Assembly: GCF_900102875.1 (NCBI RefSeq)
Contig: NZ_FNGH01000010.1
Coordinates: 62,001-126,000, forward strand
Origin: Franzmannia pantelleriensis
Lineage (GTDB): Bacteria > Pseudomonadota > Gammaproteobacteria > Pseudomonadales > Halomonadaceae
Direction of reading: 5' to 3'
DNA: 64,000 nt
Shown: positions 32,655 to 41,791 of the stretch, piece after piece
Layout of the letters: each line of letters starts with the position of its first letter
Numbering within the stretch: position 1 is the stretch's first letter
Notes under the pieces: model-generated
Databases searched by the model: none
What the model was told of the DNA's origin: nothing
Seen by the model: the letters and a program-made list of their open reading frames with translations, nothing else
Made by a program: the position numbers and the translations under genes

Positions 32655-35051
32655 CTAGACCCTAGCTCTTCCCTGCGCTCTAGCCCTCTGTTGAGCCTGT
32701 TGCTCGATCCGCTGTGAAATTTGTGTATATAACTGAGCGTTTTCGTTTTCACGGTCAGTAACTGTAACCACAAGCGAGTATGGCTCTTGCTCTAAGCTAA
32801 TCGCCTCACCCCAATCCTTATCTTGTCGGGTAACGACTACAAACCATTTTTCAGCTGGGTTAGGTTGACGAATTGTCCATTTAGAGCACTGAACAGATCC
32901 TCTCCCTCTCAAATCAGCAGAGATATCCCTATTGCTCACAGAATCATCACCCCTTGACTTGTTTTCATCTTGGGTATTGTGATTAAAGAACCTTTGAACA
33001 TTATCTAAAGATGAGTCTTTGACCAACCTATAATGGATCTTCGTGGCCATATAGTCAATTCGAGTAGTTTTGACCGCAGGAGAATAGGCGAGAGCAACGC
33101 GAATCTCTCGAGTAGCTCGCTGAGGCCTTAAAAATTCTTCAGGGAGAGGAAGCTCAAAAAAATGGTGAACATTATTTTCGATCTTTTCCTCCGCCATAAG
33201 CACAACAGCCGTCTCAGATGAACGAAATAGCTCACTTTCATCCACAAAGCCATAGCCAGCTGTATCTCGATATGCCTCGCGGCCAGTTGCCCTCTTATAA
33301 GCCTCTTTAGCCTCCTCAGAGAAAGTATCCTTAATCTCTCTCGGCATATTAGCGTGATTTACAATCAACGCTCTCAACAAATTTGAAGATGCTTTGGGAT
33401 AATTGTTCAGCAAGCGCCCGGCCAAATGGGTCACATATGGAGCTGCATAGCTTGTCCCAGACACTTCACATAAAAGAGCGTCACCAACAAATTTATTATT
33501 ACAAGTCAACACCCCCATGCCACGCGCAACAGCATTATATTCAGCCTCTGTTCTCACAGGAGAGGCGTAGTTACCACCAACTGCGACCAACTCAGGCTTT
33601 ATTGCACCTTTAACAGATGGACCATGACAGGTGAACGGTGAAGGCTGGTTTTCAGATGCAGGTGCAAGCTGATTAATTTCAGGGTAGCGCTGAGCATCAA
33701 ATGTAGCATTATGCCTTGCTATACTCCCTACAGTAATTGCATGCAAGGCAGGAGCAGGATCAAAAATAACACTTTGCTCACATAACAAATACTCCGGGTA
33801 TTCCTCACGCCAACTATTCTTGGGGACCTCAGGATTTACCGACCCTGTAAAGTTTCCAGCCGAAACAACAAAAAGCACATCATACTCTCTTGATAGCTTA
33901 TCCAACACATAAGCTATGCCCCGGATATGACGACTATCATACGGAGAATTTTTATTCCCTATCGATAGATTAAATATCCTGCACCCATGCTCATCTACAA
34001 AATAAGAAACAGCATCCAATAAAGTTTTTTCTATTGTCCCTATATCGAATTCGCAATTTTCGTCCAAGACCTTACCATTAAAAATAAGAAGCTCTGGCTT
34101 CCAATAGTTCGAGGCTTTGCACGCTTCGATATCACCATAAAGAGCTATTCCTGCTACTGCTGTGCCGTGACCAGCACCATCAAACTCATCTTCCCCCTTA
34201 ACAAACGATTCACTCTCAGCCATCGCTGGGGCTATTAGTGGATGGTTTGTCGCGATGCCACTATCAAGAACACAGATCCTGGCTGCATTTTCAGGCGGAG
34301 CAGGAATATCAAGAGGCAGATTTTCAAGGTTAACATTGAGCTGATGGTATTGAATGCCACTTCTAGGTGGCAAATCCAATAGCCTAACGTCACCATGTTC
34401 GAGCAGTAAGTTTGCTTGCTCCTCGGTCACCTCTAAACGATACATAACCAAGCTGTCGAGATTCAGCTTATCCTTACGTGAAATATCGTTTTCAGCTAAC
34501 CATCGCTCGAAAGTCTGGCAGATATTTAGCCTACCAGGATGGTGAGCAACATTTATTGGCCAAAGTTCCACATCAACGACAAATGATACTTGGTCTGGAA
34601 AACCTTCTTTATTAACAACCCAGCTTTTTCTATCTTCAGCTGTCCAATTTTCGACCCCTTCGATAGCCTCTAGGATTTGCTTATATGTGAGCTCCTCCTC
34701 ATCTATCCCAAGTTTTTGTAGATGATCTGAAAAAATTGCCAAACCGGCTTCATCCGCAAAAACAACACATAACTCACCATCTTCCTGACTGACAAATTGA
34801 ACGCCGTGCTTTTGCAGATGATTAATATCTAGCGGTCCTGTATATCGGATCTTAAAAACAAAATTACCAGGCCTAGATGAAGGCTGCCTTCTTGCATATT
34901 CAATAGAATGATTCAAGCTGGTCAACAAGCGCTGACCGTGATCTCTAAGGTCGCCGCGATCTGGCCTTGGAATATTCATTCTTCTTGTTCTTCTTTCGTT
35001 TTTCAGAAGCTCCCTTTCTATAAACAGATGCTCATAATCCATAATAGCCAA
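32655..35051 (-). CDS. ietS: IetS-like subtilisin (S8) protease of an ietAS defence system
   Basis: A 798-residue protein. Residues 1-250 are a non-catalytic N-terminal region; the subtilase domain follows with Asp263 (VLDSGIATNHP), His295 (GAGHGTAVAG), oxyanion Asn400 (SAGNFTG) and Ser534 (SGTSYAAPYV). About 260 residues lie beyond. There is no signal peptide, so it acts in the cytoplasm. It lies 6 bp downstream of an AAA ATPase. This ATPase-subtilase pair is the ietAS architecture, described from Agrobacterium Ti-plasmid maintenance and later as an anti-phage system. The gene is AT-rich compared with the chromosome. Confidence 0.85.
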   Translation of the reverse strand: MAIMDYEHLFIERELLKNERRTRRMNIPRPDRGDLRDHGQRLLTSLNHSIEYARRQPSSRPGNFVFKIRYTGPLDINHLQKHGVQFVSQEDGELCVVFADEAGLAIFSDHLQKLGIDEEELTYKQILEAIEGVENWTAEDRKSWVVNKEGFPDQVSFVVDVELWPINVAHHPGRLNICQTFERWLAENDISRKDKLNLDSLVMYRLEVTEEQANLLLEHGDVRLLDLPPRSGIQYHQLNVNLENLPLDIPAPPENAARICVLDSGIATNHPLIAPAMAESESFVKGEDEFDGAGHGTAVAGIALYGDIEACKASNYWKPELLIFNGKVLDENCEFDIGTIEKTLLDAVSYFVDEHGCRIFNLSIGNKNSPYDSRHIRGIAYVLDKLSREYDVLFVVSAGNFTGSVNPEVPKNSWREEYPEYLLCEQSVIFDPAPALHAITVGSIARHNATFDAQRYPEINQLAPASENQPSPFTCHGPSVKGAIKPELVAVGGNYASPVRTEAEYNAVARGMGVLTCNNKFVGDALLCEVSGTSYAAPYVTHLAGRLLNNYPKASSNLLRALIVNHANMPREIKDTFSEEAKEAYKRATGREAYRDTAGYGFVDESELFRSSETAVVLMAEEKIENNVHHFFELPLPEEFLRPQRATREIRVALAYSPAVKTTRIDYMATKIHYRLVKDSSLDNVQRFFNHNTQDENKSRGDDSVSNRDISADLRGRGSVQCSKWTIRQPNPAEKWFVVVTRQDKDWGEAISLEQEPYSLVVTVTDRENENAQLYTQISQRIEQQAQQRARAQGRARV

Positions 35052-35057
35052 CCCTTC

Positions 35058-36035
35058 TTATTTCACTCGCTCGCGCAAAGCAGCCTGCTTAATGTCTTTA
35101 ATAGTAATAAACTCTTGACTACGAAGAATCATACGCTTAACAGCTCTTCGCACAATGCGTTCGATGTCAGCGCCACTACAATTGACAAATATTTCTATTA
35201 ATGCTTTATCGTCCAACTCAAACTGCCGCCGGACTCCCCGAAGCTTAAGCAAAAGAACCTGCTGAATTTGTTGTTCACTGGGAAGCGGAAAATCAATGCT
35301 TTCATCGAATCTACGCCAGATCGCAGTATCAAGAATCCTCTCATGGTTAGTAGCTGCCAAGATAAGGCTTCTTCCTTGGTAAGCATCCATCATTTGTAGT
35401 ACAGCGTTAACTACTCGACGCAACTCACCGTGCTCGGCTGAATCATCCCGCGCTTTACCAATGGCATCAAATTCATCAAACAAAACCACCATTGGTTGAT
35501 TTGCAATAAAATCAAACACCTTACGAAGGTTTGCAGCAGTTTCTCCAAGAAAAGAAGAAACTAGAGCATCAAGGCGTACTATAGCTAGTGGAAGATCCAA
35601 CTCAAAAGCGATCACCTCTGCAGCTAGGGTTTTTCCACATCCTGGAGGGCCAAACAAAATAGCTTTGCCTGACGGCTTCATACCGTAACTTTTAAGAACA
35701 TCTGCACGCCTGTGTTCTTCCAGCAACTCTTCTATAGCTGCCAAGCTTTTATCTGGTAATACAATCTCTTCCAAGGGTCGTTGCGCTTGGCGTATATCCA
35801 GCAGAGGTAAACCACGCTCTTTGTCAGTGGGAGGCTGTGGTAAAGCACTACGCCCGTTCCATTTTGCAGGCTTTAAATTATCGCCGTACAGAATTTTCTC
35901 AAGGTCGTTAGCTAACAGATGGTGCTGCTTCTGCCGTTCATCCTGAATAATAGTTTCTGAAGCATGACGAAATGCAGCAGAGTCTCCACTGGCCCCGGCT
36001 CGAATCAACTGCCTTAACACTTTCCCGTTCGCCAT
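35058..36035 (-). CDS. ietA: IetA-like AAA ATPase of an ietAS defence system
   Basis: A 325-residue AAA+ ATPase with Walker A GPPGCGKT (129-136), Walker B VVLFDEFD (183-190), sensor region LILAATNHERILD and arginine-finger area AIWRRFDESIDFPLP. The N-terminal 90 residues are helical and would bind a partner. It belongs to the FtsH/Vps4-like classic clade. In ietAS pairs the ATPase is thought to control the protease. The stop lies 6 bp before the ietS start. Confidence 0.87.
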   Translation of the reverse strand: MANGKVLRQLIRAGASGDSAAFRHASETIIQDERQKQHHLLANDLEKILYGDNLKPAKWNGRSALPQPPTDKERGLPLLDIRQAQRPLEEIVLPDKSLAAIEELLEEHRRADVLKSYGMKPSGKAILFGPPGCGKTLAAEVIAFELDLPLAIVRLDALVSSFLGETAANLRKVFDFIANQPMVVLFDEFDAIGKARDDSAEHGELRRVVNAVLQMMDAYQGRSLILAATNHERILDTAIWRRFDESIDFPLPSEQQIQQVLLLKLRGVRRQFELDDKALIEIFVNCSGADIERIVRRAVKRMILRSQEFITIKDIKQAALRERVK

Positions 36036-36092
36036 TAGTTTTTCCTCGACCAGGCATTTCCTTTCACTGGCATTTTCAACATTATCACCGCG

Positions 36093-37304
36093 CTATTTCT
36101 GAAATGGCAGAACATCCGCTCGGGTAGCTCGACCCGACCTCCCGGCATTGTGCTTGAGCTTGAGAGGCACAACGTTACCTCCAGCCTCAGGCTGCGCGCT
36201 CAGGTAACCCGGGCGCAGGTTGCAAAGCATCTCAATAGTTTCGGGTGATAGCCCAATCTGATGCACCAGCTCAGCACGATCAAAAATGCCATTATCGACC
36301 AACAGGTGAGCACCACGCATCATCAGCTTGGGCTGTTCAAACTCAAAAGCATCATCGCCTGGCTCGCCTTTCGTCCATTTGCGTGCCGAACGCCCTTTCC
36401 ATAGCCTTAATTCCAGCTGGTCAGAAAGAAGCGATAAATCACGGCAGCGTACAATCATCGCTGCCACAGAGACTTTCCAGCGAGGCTTCAGTGAAAGCAG
36501 GTTATCAAGCGTTGGCCACACCACCTCTTGGGAGAAGCTTTCAGGCGGCATCAAAAAGGCACTAGCAAAGCGGTGAGCCTGAGCTTCTAAAAGATCATAC
36601 AGCTCGTTTTTCGTATATTGGGAAGCCGGTATTCTGGAGTGAAGAACGACATGTCCAAGCTCATGCGCTGCGTCAAAGCGGTTGCGAATCGCATTCGCTT
36701 TGTCTTCAGCGATAAGAACATACGGACGATCATCCAGAATTGATACATGGGAAACACCGTCCATCTTGACGTGCCCCAGGGTTGCACGGGTGCAAATAAT
36801 ACCCGCATTCTCCATCACCTGGATGACATTCGGGATAGGAGCCGTACCGAGCTTCCAAGTCTCGCGACACTCCCGCGCGATTTCCTCAATATCCTCATCG
36901 CTAATCAGCCGGCAATCGTCGGTATCTAGTATTGGCACATTGACTTCAGGCCAGTCCATCGCATCTTGAAAGAAGTCAGAGATCTCTTGAAGCCAGGCCA
37001 AATATAGCTGAGACCTTTCGCGCGCCTGTTTGTAAGCAGCCGCTTGGTTACGAAAAAAGTAAGGGCGCTGTTTCTCTTCAACTGCAGTGGGCACTGGCCT
37101 CAAAAACCACATGCGAGAAACACTAAACACGCGACACAGGCGATCAAATGACTCAACCTCAGGCAGCTGAGCACCTTTCTCCCAAGCCGAAACGGTACTG
37201 GAAGAGCGACCAACCTGCTCTCCCAGCTCCGATAGGGTTAAATTGTGGACCGTACGCAACTGGCTCAACCGCTGGCCCTGGAAACCCTCAACCCCTGTTC
37301 TCAT
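36093..37304 (-). CDS. XRE-ImmA/IrrE protein (HTH plus metalloprotease domain)
   Basis: A 403-residue protein with an N-terminal XRE helix-turn-helix (LSELGEQVGRSSSTVSAWEK, about 24-43) and an ImmA/IrrE zinc metalloprotease domain with HELGH at 214-218 and an upstream RNRFDAA. Proteins of this type cleave or derepress regulators in mobile elements. The ATG at 37304 is one base after the stop of the preceding gene, so the two are translationally coupled. It is 57 bp upstream of ietA and may be the regulator of the operon or an active component of it. Confidence 0.82.
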   Translation of the reverse strand: MRTGVEGFQGQRLSQLRTVHNLTLSELGEQVGRSSSTVSAWEKGAQLPEVESFDRLCRVFSVSRMWFLRPVPTAVEEKQRPYFFRNQAAAYKQARERSQLYLAWLQEISDFFQDAMDWPEVNVPILDTDDCRLISDEDIEEIARECRETWKLGTAPIPNVIQVMENAGIICTRATLGHVKMDGVSHVSILDDRPYVLIAEDKANAIRNRFDAAHELGHVVLHSRIPASQYTKNELYDLLEAQAHRFASAFLMPPESFSQEVVWPTLDNLLSLKPRWKVSVAAMIVRCRDLSLLSDQLELRLWKGRSARKWTKGEPGDDAFEFEQPKLMMRGAHLLVDNGIFDRAELVHQIGLSPETIEMLCNLRPGYLSAQPEAGGNVVPLKLKHNAGRSGRATRADVLPFQK

Positions 37305-37305
37305 G

Positions 37306-37989
37306 TCACTCGCTTCCACCTTCTTCGCTTTGGTCCTCAGACTCGGCGTGGCGCATCCTCTCACGCAGGGTCGGGTAGGCAACATCAGGAAGCTCCCCTT
37401 CCTCATCATAGTACTGCCAGAGCTGACCTACCTCTGCCCACAGGTGATAGCGTGCCCGATGGTCACTGTAAGGAACAGCGATCACATAGCCCAACGGGCT
37501 GCTATGATCCCCTTCAGTCCACTTAGCCGAATGTGGTAACAACAAGGCATGAAGCGAGTCATCGTTTGGACCGAAGGGTGGCACGAAAGGAGCAAAAAAA
37601 TCAGGATGTTGCTGCTGCAACCGCTCGTTTTCCACACGAAGTTCGCGCCGAAACTTGGCCTCCCGGACTGGAGGAACCCTGTCTACCGTCACGATGCTGG
37701 TTGTGATCTGTAGAAAACCGGCACGTATAAGCGCGTAGTAACCGCCGGCTGGGCGTGTGGCTCGGTTGATCACCTCGAAGCCCTCCCCCCCTGGCAACCC
37801 CAGCAGCGCCTCCTGCACCATGTAGTGGTGGGATTGCGGACCAGGCCCTGCTAAAGGCACATTCTGATAGGTAGCTTTGAGGTGACGATCGCTCTTGTTG
37901 AACGCCGCCTCGATGCTCTCAAGCACGCTCTGCAGGTGGTGGCGAGGCAGTTCCTGGCAGATGAAACGGCTGATTTCTTCTTGATTCAC
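37306..37989 (-). CDS. Hypothetical protein heading the ietAS operon
   Basis: A 227-residue soluble protein that I do not recognise. It begins MNQEEISRFICQELPRHHLQ, has a mid segment with EVINRATRPAGGYYALIRAG, a Pro-rich FFAPFVPPFGPNDD and an acidic C-terminus. No membrane segment or signal peptide is visible. It is coupled to the XRE-ImmA/IrrE gene and starts a four-gene minus-strand run that ends in ietS. The pair may be a toxin-antitoxin-like or phage-sensing addition to the ietAS core. Confidence 0.6.
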   Translation of the reverse strand: MNQEEISRFICQELPRHHLQSVLESIEAAFNKSDRHLKATYQNVPLAGPGPQSHHYMVQEALLGLPGGEGFEVINRATRPAGGYYALIRAGFLQITTSIVTVDRVPPVREAKFRRELRVENERLQQQHPDFFAPFVPPFGPNDDSLHALLLPHSAKWTEGDHSSPLGYVIAVPYSDHRARYHLWAEVGQLWQYYDEEGELPDVAYPTLRERMRHAESEDQSEEGGSE

Positions 37990-38360
37990 AACGGTTCCTC
38001 AGGTTGCAGGCAGCGATTTCTGCAATACGGATTGTAGACGCATTTTTTCCTGTTATCCAGAACGTCTGCAGCTGAGAACGCCATACGAGGCCCCCCATGA
38101 TTAGTAGCAGGCTAATAAGATTCCACTCATCCTCGTGCTATTGCTGTCCATGCTGAGGACGTTCAGCCAACCTATAGCATGCCACTCCGCTGCAGTTGGG
38201 GCTCCAACAGAAACAGTCAGACTAGGAGCGTTGGCGTGGCATGGCTAGGCGCTGCCAGATACCAAACAAAGATCAGTTGCGCAGCGCTGAATTGCAAATG
38301 TAAAAATCTTTTCCAGATCGAATATTACCAAAGCGATTGGTCGAGCCGGTCAATGTGAGT
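37990..38360. other. Gene-free spacer with ietAS operon promoter region
   Basis: No convincing frame or RNA gene is visible in these 371 bp. It must contain the promoter of the leftward four-gene operon, but I could not pick a clear -35/-10 pair. It separates the defence unit from the metabolic block. Confidence 0.4.
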
Positions 38361-38960
38361 TCAGTCAGTCGATGGAACCTCGTTGAGCCAGTCCGTGACG
38401 CGATTAAGAGTCCGCCGCTCCTGATCGGCCTCCATCGACAGCTCAGTTTTGAGTAGCCGGGCCCGAGGGGCGTGCTCAGCGATTACGGCGAGACTGTTGC
38501 CCAAGCCATAGCCCCCGTGGGTGATGAAGGGAATCAGGGTCTTACCCGACAAGTCATGGCTGGAGAGGAAGGAGCGGATGATTGGCGGTGCGGTGCCTCC
38601 CCAAATCGGGAAGCCAAGGAATACGGTCGAGTAGTTTGCCATGTTGGAGACCCTGTCCTGAAGTGCCGGCTCGAAACCGCTGTCCCGTTCACGCCGCGCT
38701 TGTGCGACGGTTTGTTCGTAGTCCTCGGGATACGAGGTGGCGGGTTTGATTTCAAAAAGATCGGTGGTCCGAGCACGGTGAATCTGACCGGCAATCACAC
38801 GGGTATTTCCAGTACGCGAAAAATACGCCACCAGCGTTTCGCCGGCGCGACGTGGCGTTGTCTCCGATGTAGCCAGTACGGATGGCGCCCAGGCCACCAG
38901 CGGCAACAGCATGGAGGCCGACAGAACAGCCCGACGAGAAGGTGATTTTGGTGAATTCAT
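38361..38960 (-). CDS. Tat-exported flavodoxin family protein
   Basis: The 199-residue precursor has a twin-arginine signal (PSRRAVLSASMLLPLVAWA) followed by a flavodoxin fold. TLVAYFSRTGNTRVIAGQI is the FMN-phosphate loop and FLGFPIWGGTAPPIIRSFL the aromatic FMN-binding loop. Tat export would deliver the FMN-loaded protein to the periplasm, an unusual place for a flavodoxin. Its start overlaps the upstream hydrolase stop by 4 bases. Confidence 0.85.
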   Translation of the reverse strand: MNSPKSPSRRAVLSASMLLPLVAWAPSVLATSETTPRRAGETLVAYFSRTGNTRVIAGQIHRARTTDLFEIKPATSYPEDYEQTVAQARRERDSGFEPALQDRVSNMANYSTVFLGFPIWGGTAPPIIRSFLSSHDLSGKTLIPFITHGGYGLGNSLAVIAEHAPRARLLKTELSMEADQERRTLNRVTDWLNEVPSTD

Positions 38961-39949
38961 GACGCTATCTCGATTTCCTTTTTCCAGAATCTGATGGCTT
39001 GGCCGATCCAGCCCTGTGCACTGGTGCCTTGGCCTGTGCCGAATCCGTGACCCACGCCGGAATACTTGTGGTACTCGACCCGCGTTCCGATGCGCCGCAA
39101 TGCGGCAATGCGCGTTTCCATCGCGGTAGGCGGCGAGATGCCATCGCCGTCACCCACGACCACGAACGTGGGCGGCTCCGATGTGGCGACTTCCGAGTGG
39201 CCAGTGTAGGCCATGATCACCACAGACGGCTTGGGGTGGGATGGAGCGCCGAACCAGGCTGTGCCATGCGAGCCGATGGCTGCGGCCATCCTCGCTCCTG
39301 CGGAGCTGCCCCACAGCGAGTAGCCTGCCATGTCGACTTGTAAGACATCCGCGTTCTCGACGATGTAGGCAATCGCCGCCGCCAGATCCTCTGTCGCCAT
39401 CCTGCCGCCTTGCCCCGTCCGATACGTCAGCACGAAGGCATTGAGTCCCTGCTTGCTGATTTCCTCGGCATAGGGAAAGCCTTCATGCACCGACGCCACG
39501 TAGGTGAACCCGCCCCCCGGTGCAATGACAGCGAAAGGGGCGCCGGGCTTGCCTCGGAAAAAAAACAGCCCCGTGTTCTTCAGCGCCGGCTGCGCCTGCA
39601 GCTGCGCATCCGTGTAAAATTCATAAAATACGGTACGGTCGGCGCTCACATCGTGCACCATGCGGTTGAGCGCGGCGATCACGACTGCCGGTGCCACTTG
39701 GCTGTGGTAGGGCAGGAGCTGGCCAATCTCCTTGAGCGGCAACGCCAAGTCGTAGTTTTGTCCATCCCATGGCAGCATCCGATGGCTGAAGTCTCGGAAG
39801 GCCGGATGATTCAGTAGATCATTGCAACGATCCTCTGAATGAAGACAGGGATACTGGATGCTGACCGCCGGGAGCGTCTGTGCCGTTGTTTTGCTTGCCG
39901 ACACAGGGGTTCGTTTACTCTGCTCGTCGCAGGGTGATGTCGAAAGCAT
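38957..39949 (-). CDS. Alpha/beta hydrolase (prolyl oligopeptidase/esterase-like)
   Basis: This 330-residue protein has the hydrolase fold, with APFAVIAPGGGFTYVASVHE as the oxyanion region, nucleophile Ser in SLWGSSAGARMAAAIG, a DGDGISP acid region and GVGHGFG as the His. It is similar to the BD-FAE/acetyl-esterase group. ATG at 39949 follows GGTGAGG; no clear signal peptide is seen from this start, although the first 25 residues are weakly conserved. It is divergent from the LysR gene, which probably controls it. Confidence 0.8.
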   Translation of the reverse strand: MLSTSPCDEQSKRTPVSASKTTAQTLPAVSIQYPCLHSEDRCNDLLNHPAFRDFSHRMLPWDGQNYDLALPLKEIGQLLPYHSQVAPAVVIAALNRMVHDVSADRTVFYEFYTDAQLQAQPALKNTGLFFFRGKPGAPFAVIAPGGGFTYVASVHEGFPYAEEISKQGLNAFVLTYRTGQGGRMATEDLAAAIAYIVENADVLQVDMAGYSLWGSSAGARMAAAIGSHGTAWFGAPSHPKPSVVIMAYTGHSEVATSEPPTFVVVGDGDGISPPTAMETRIAALRRIGTRVEYHKYSGVGHGFGTGQGTSAQGWIGQAIRFWKKEIEIAS

Positions 39950-40170
39950 CGCTAGTACCTCACCTGTCAACTTTCGCACATGGGTGAGCCAACTCGTCTT
40001 CGTCAGTGCGCTAGCTTCAAAACCGCGGCGACACGAAGCCGAAATAAGATTGCTTGTGGGAACATTGGCTGATGTGATGCTCTCGCCAGCATGCAACAAG
40101 CAATGTAGCGACAAGGCACTTCATTGATAAGATAGGGTAATCGACATACGGACTTGAGCTGGATTCAAAA

Positions 40171-41064
40171 ATGGCTAGAGACGGTTACAGTGACTTGCTC
40201 GCTTTCATCCACGTGGCTCGCGAGGGCAGCTTCACTCGCGCCGCTGCGCAGCTGGGCGTGTCGCCATCCGCGCTCAGCCATGCCGTTCGAGCATTGGAGT
40301 CGCGCATGGATGTACGCCTGCTGACCCGCACCACGCGCAGCGTGTCCACCACGGAAGCGGGTGTGTATTTATTTGAGCAAGTTGCGCCTCGCTTCGAAGA
40401 GATCGACGCTGAGTTGGTGGCCGTGGCCCAACAGCGCAAGAAGCCCGCCGGCACGGTGCGCATCAGCACCGCTGAACATGCGGCCAATACCATCCTTTGG
40501 CCCAAACTGTCTAAGATACTGCCCGAATACCCCGACATCACGGTGGAAGTCACTGTGGACTACAACCGCTCGGACATCGTTGCCGAGCGATACGATGCTG
40601 GCGTGCGCTTGGGCGACGAACTGGCCAAGGACATGATCGCGGTGCGCATTAGCCCAGACATGCGCATCGCCGTGGTTGGTTCCCCCGCTTACTTTGCTGA
40701 CAGGGCAAAGCCCAAAATTCCCAATGACCTAGCGGAACACAACTGCATCAACCTGCGTCTGCCCACCCACGGTGGTCTGCTGCCATGGGATTTTCAGAAG
40801 GGAAAGCGCGAACTCAAGGTACACGTGACCGGACAGTGGATTTACAACAGTGTTTCTCCTATCGTGCGGGCCGCGCTCGAGGGGCAAGGCTTGGCTTTCG
40901 TGCCGGACGATGCAGTAACAGAGCACATTGCCGAAGGCCGGCTGATCCGCGTACTGGACGACTGGTGCCAGCCCTACACAGGCTATCACCTCTATTACCC
41001 CAGCCGGCGGCAATCCTCCGGCGCGCTGGCGGTCATCGTCGAGGCGCTACGCCATCAGGATTGA
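40171..41064 (+). CDS. LysR-family transcriptional regulator
   Basis: A 297-residue LysR protein: winged HTH at the N-terminus (GSFTRAAAQLGVSPSALSHA through LETRMDV-like VRALESRMDVRLLTRTTRSV) and a periplasmic-binding-like effector domain. The 221 bp before its start are shared with the divergent hydrolase-flavodoxin pair, the usual LysR control arrangement. It probably activates that pair and perhaps the rightward exported-enzyme genes. The effector is unknown. Confidence 0.9.
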   Translation: MARDGYSDLLAFIHVAREGSFTRAAAQLGVSPSALSHAVRALESRMDVRLLTRTTRSVSTTEAGVYLFEQVAPRFEEIDAELVAVAQQRKKPAGTVRISTAEHAANTILWPKLSKILPEYPDITVEVTVDYNRSDIVAERYDAGVRLGDELAKDMIAVRISPDMRIAVVGSPAYFADRAKPKIPNDLAEHNCINLRLPTHGGLLPWDFQKGKRELKVHVTGQWIYNSVSPIVRAALEGQGLAFVPDDAVTEHIAEGRLIRVLDDWCQPYTGYHLYYPSRRQSSGALAVIVEALRHQD

Positions 41065-41288
41065 CTCACTCGGTCGCCAACCCTTCCCCGTTAAGCTTCG
41101 TGAAAAGCAGGAGACGCACGGAGTCGGCGCATTGATGAACTCAGCTCAAAAGCGCTTGCATGATTATGGGCTTACTCTGAATACACCTCTTCTATAGGCT
41201 CTTCTCTGGTCACTAATCGGCCGAGCACGTTCACGCGTTCATATGGGCACGAACGATGTTCTGCGTCATGACAGAGAAGGAGTCTCCA

Positions 41289-41780
41289 GTGAAAACTCAC
41301 CTGATCGCAGCCAGCATATCGCTGCTTCTCATGGGCGCCGCCTCTGCGCAAGCACAAGGTATCCAGGTCACTCCAGCGGGCTCGGCGCCGTCCAGCATTG
41401 CTCCCGCCGAAAATTTCTCCGGCCATGCCGTAGTAAATAGAATGGTTGCCGGCGACAGCGCCCAATATGGCAGCGTAGGCAAGGTCGATTTCGCACCCGG
41501 TGCGCGGAGCGCCTGGCATACGCATCCGGCCGGACAGCTGCTAATCGTGACCGATGGCAAAGGCTGGGTGCAGGAAGAAGGTCAGCCGAGGCATGAGATC
41601 CGAGCCGGTGATGTGGTCTGGATCGAACCCAACGTCAATCACTGGCATGGCGCTACGGATACCACAAGCATGGGGCATATCTCCGTGGCTTACATGCAAG
41701 ACAGCAGGGCTGTTGACTGGTTGGAACGGGTCAGCGACGAAGAATACCAAGAGCCGGACCAGGCTACGGAAAATCCGTAA
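41289..41780 (+). CDS. Sec-exported cupin protein
   Basis: A 163-residue protein with a signal peptide (LIAASISLLLMGAASAQAQG) and one cupin barrel. Motif 1 is GARSAWHTHPAGQLLIVTDG, with metal-binding His and Glu/Gln, and motif 2 is IRAGDVVWIEPNVNHWHG. GTG at 41289 is preferred: AAGGAG stands 6 nt upstream and the signal peptide then begins correctly. It heads a run of exported-enzyme genes, 11 nt before the CMD gene. The combination cupin plus CMD plus AKR is common in aromatic or quinone metabolism. Confidence 0.85.
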   Translation: MKTHLIAASISLLLMGAASAQAQGIQVTPAGSAPSSIAPAENFSGHAVVNRMVAGDSAQYGSVGKVDFAPGARSAWHTHPAGQLLIVTDGKGWVQEEGQPRHEIRAGDVVWIEPNVNHWHGATDTTSMGHISVAYMQDSRAVDWLERVSDEEYQEPDQATENP

Positions 41781-41791
41781 AGGGAGAAAAC

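Noticed and set aside
32264-32773. 170-codon minus-strand frame at the left end of the island
   Set aside because: It overlaps the end of the subtilase gene, has no ribosome site and no recognisable domain.
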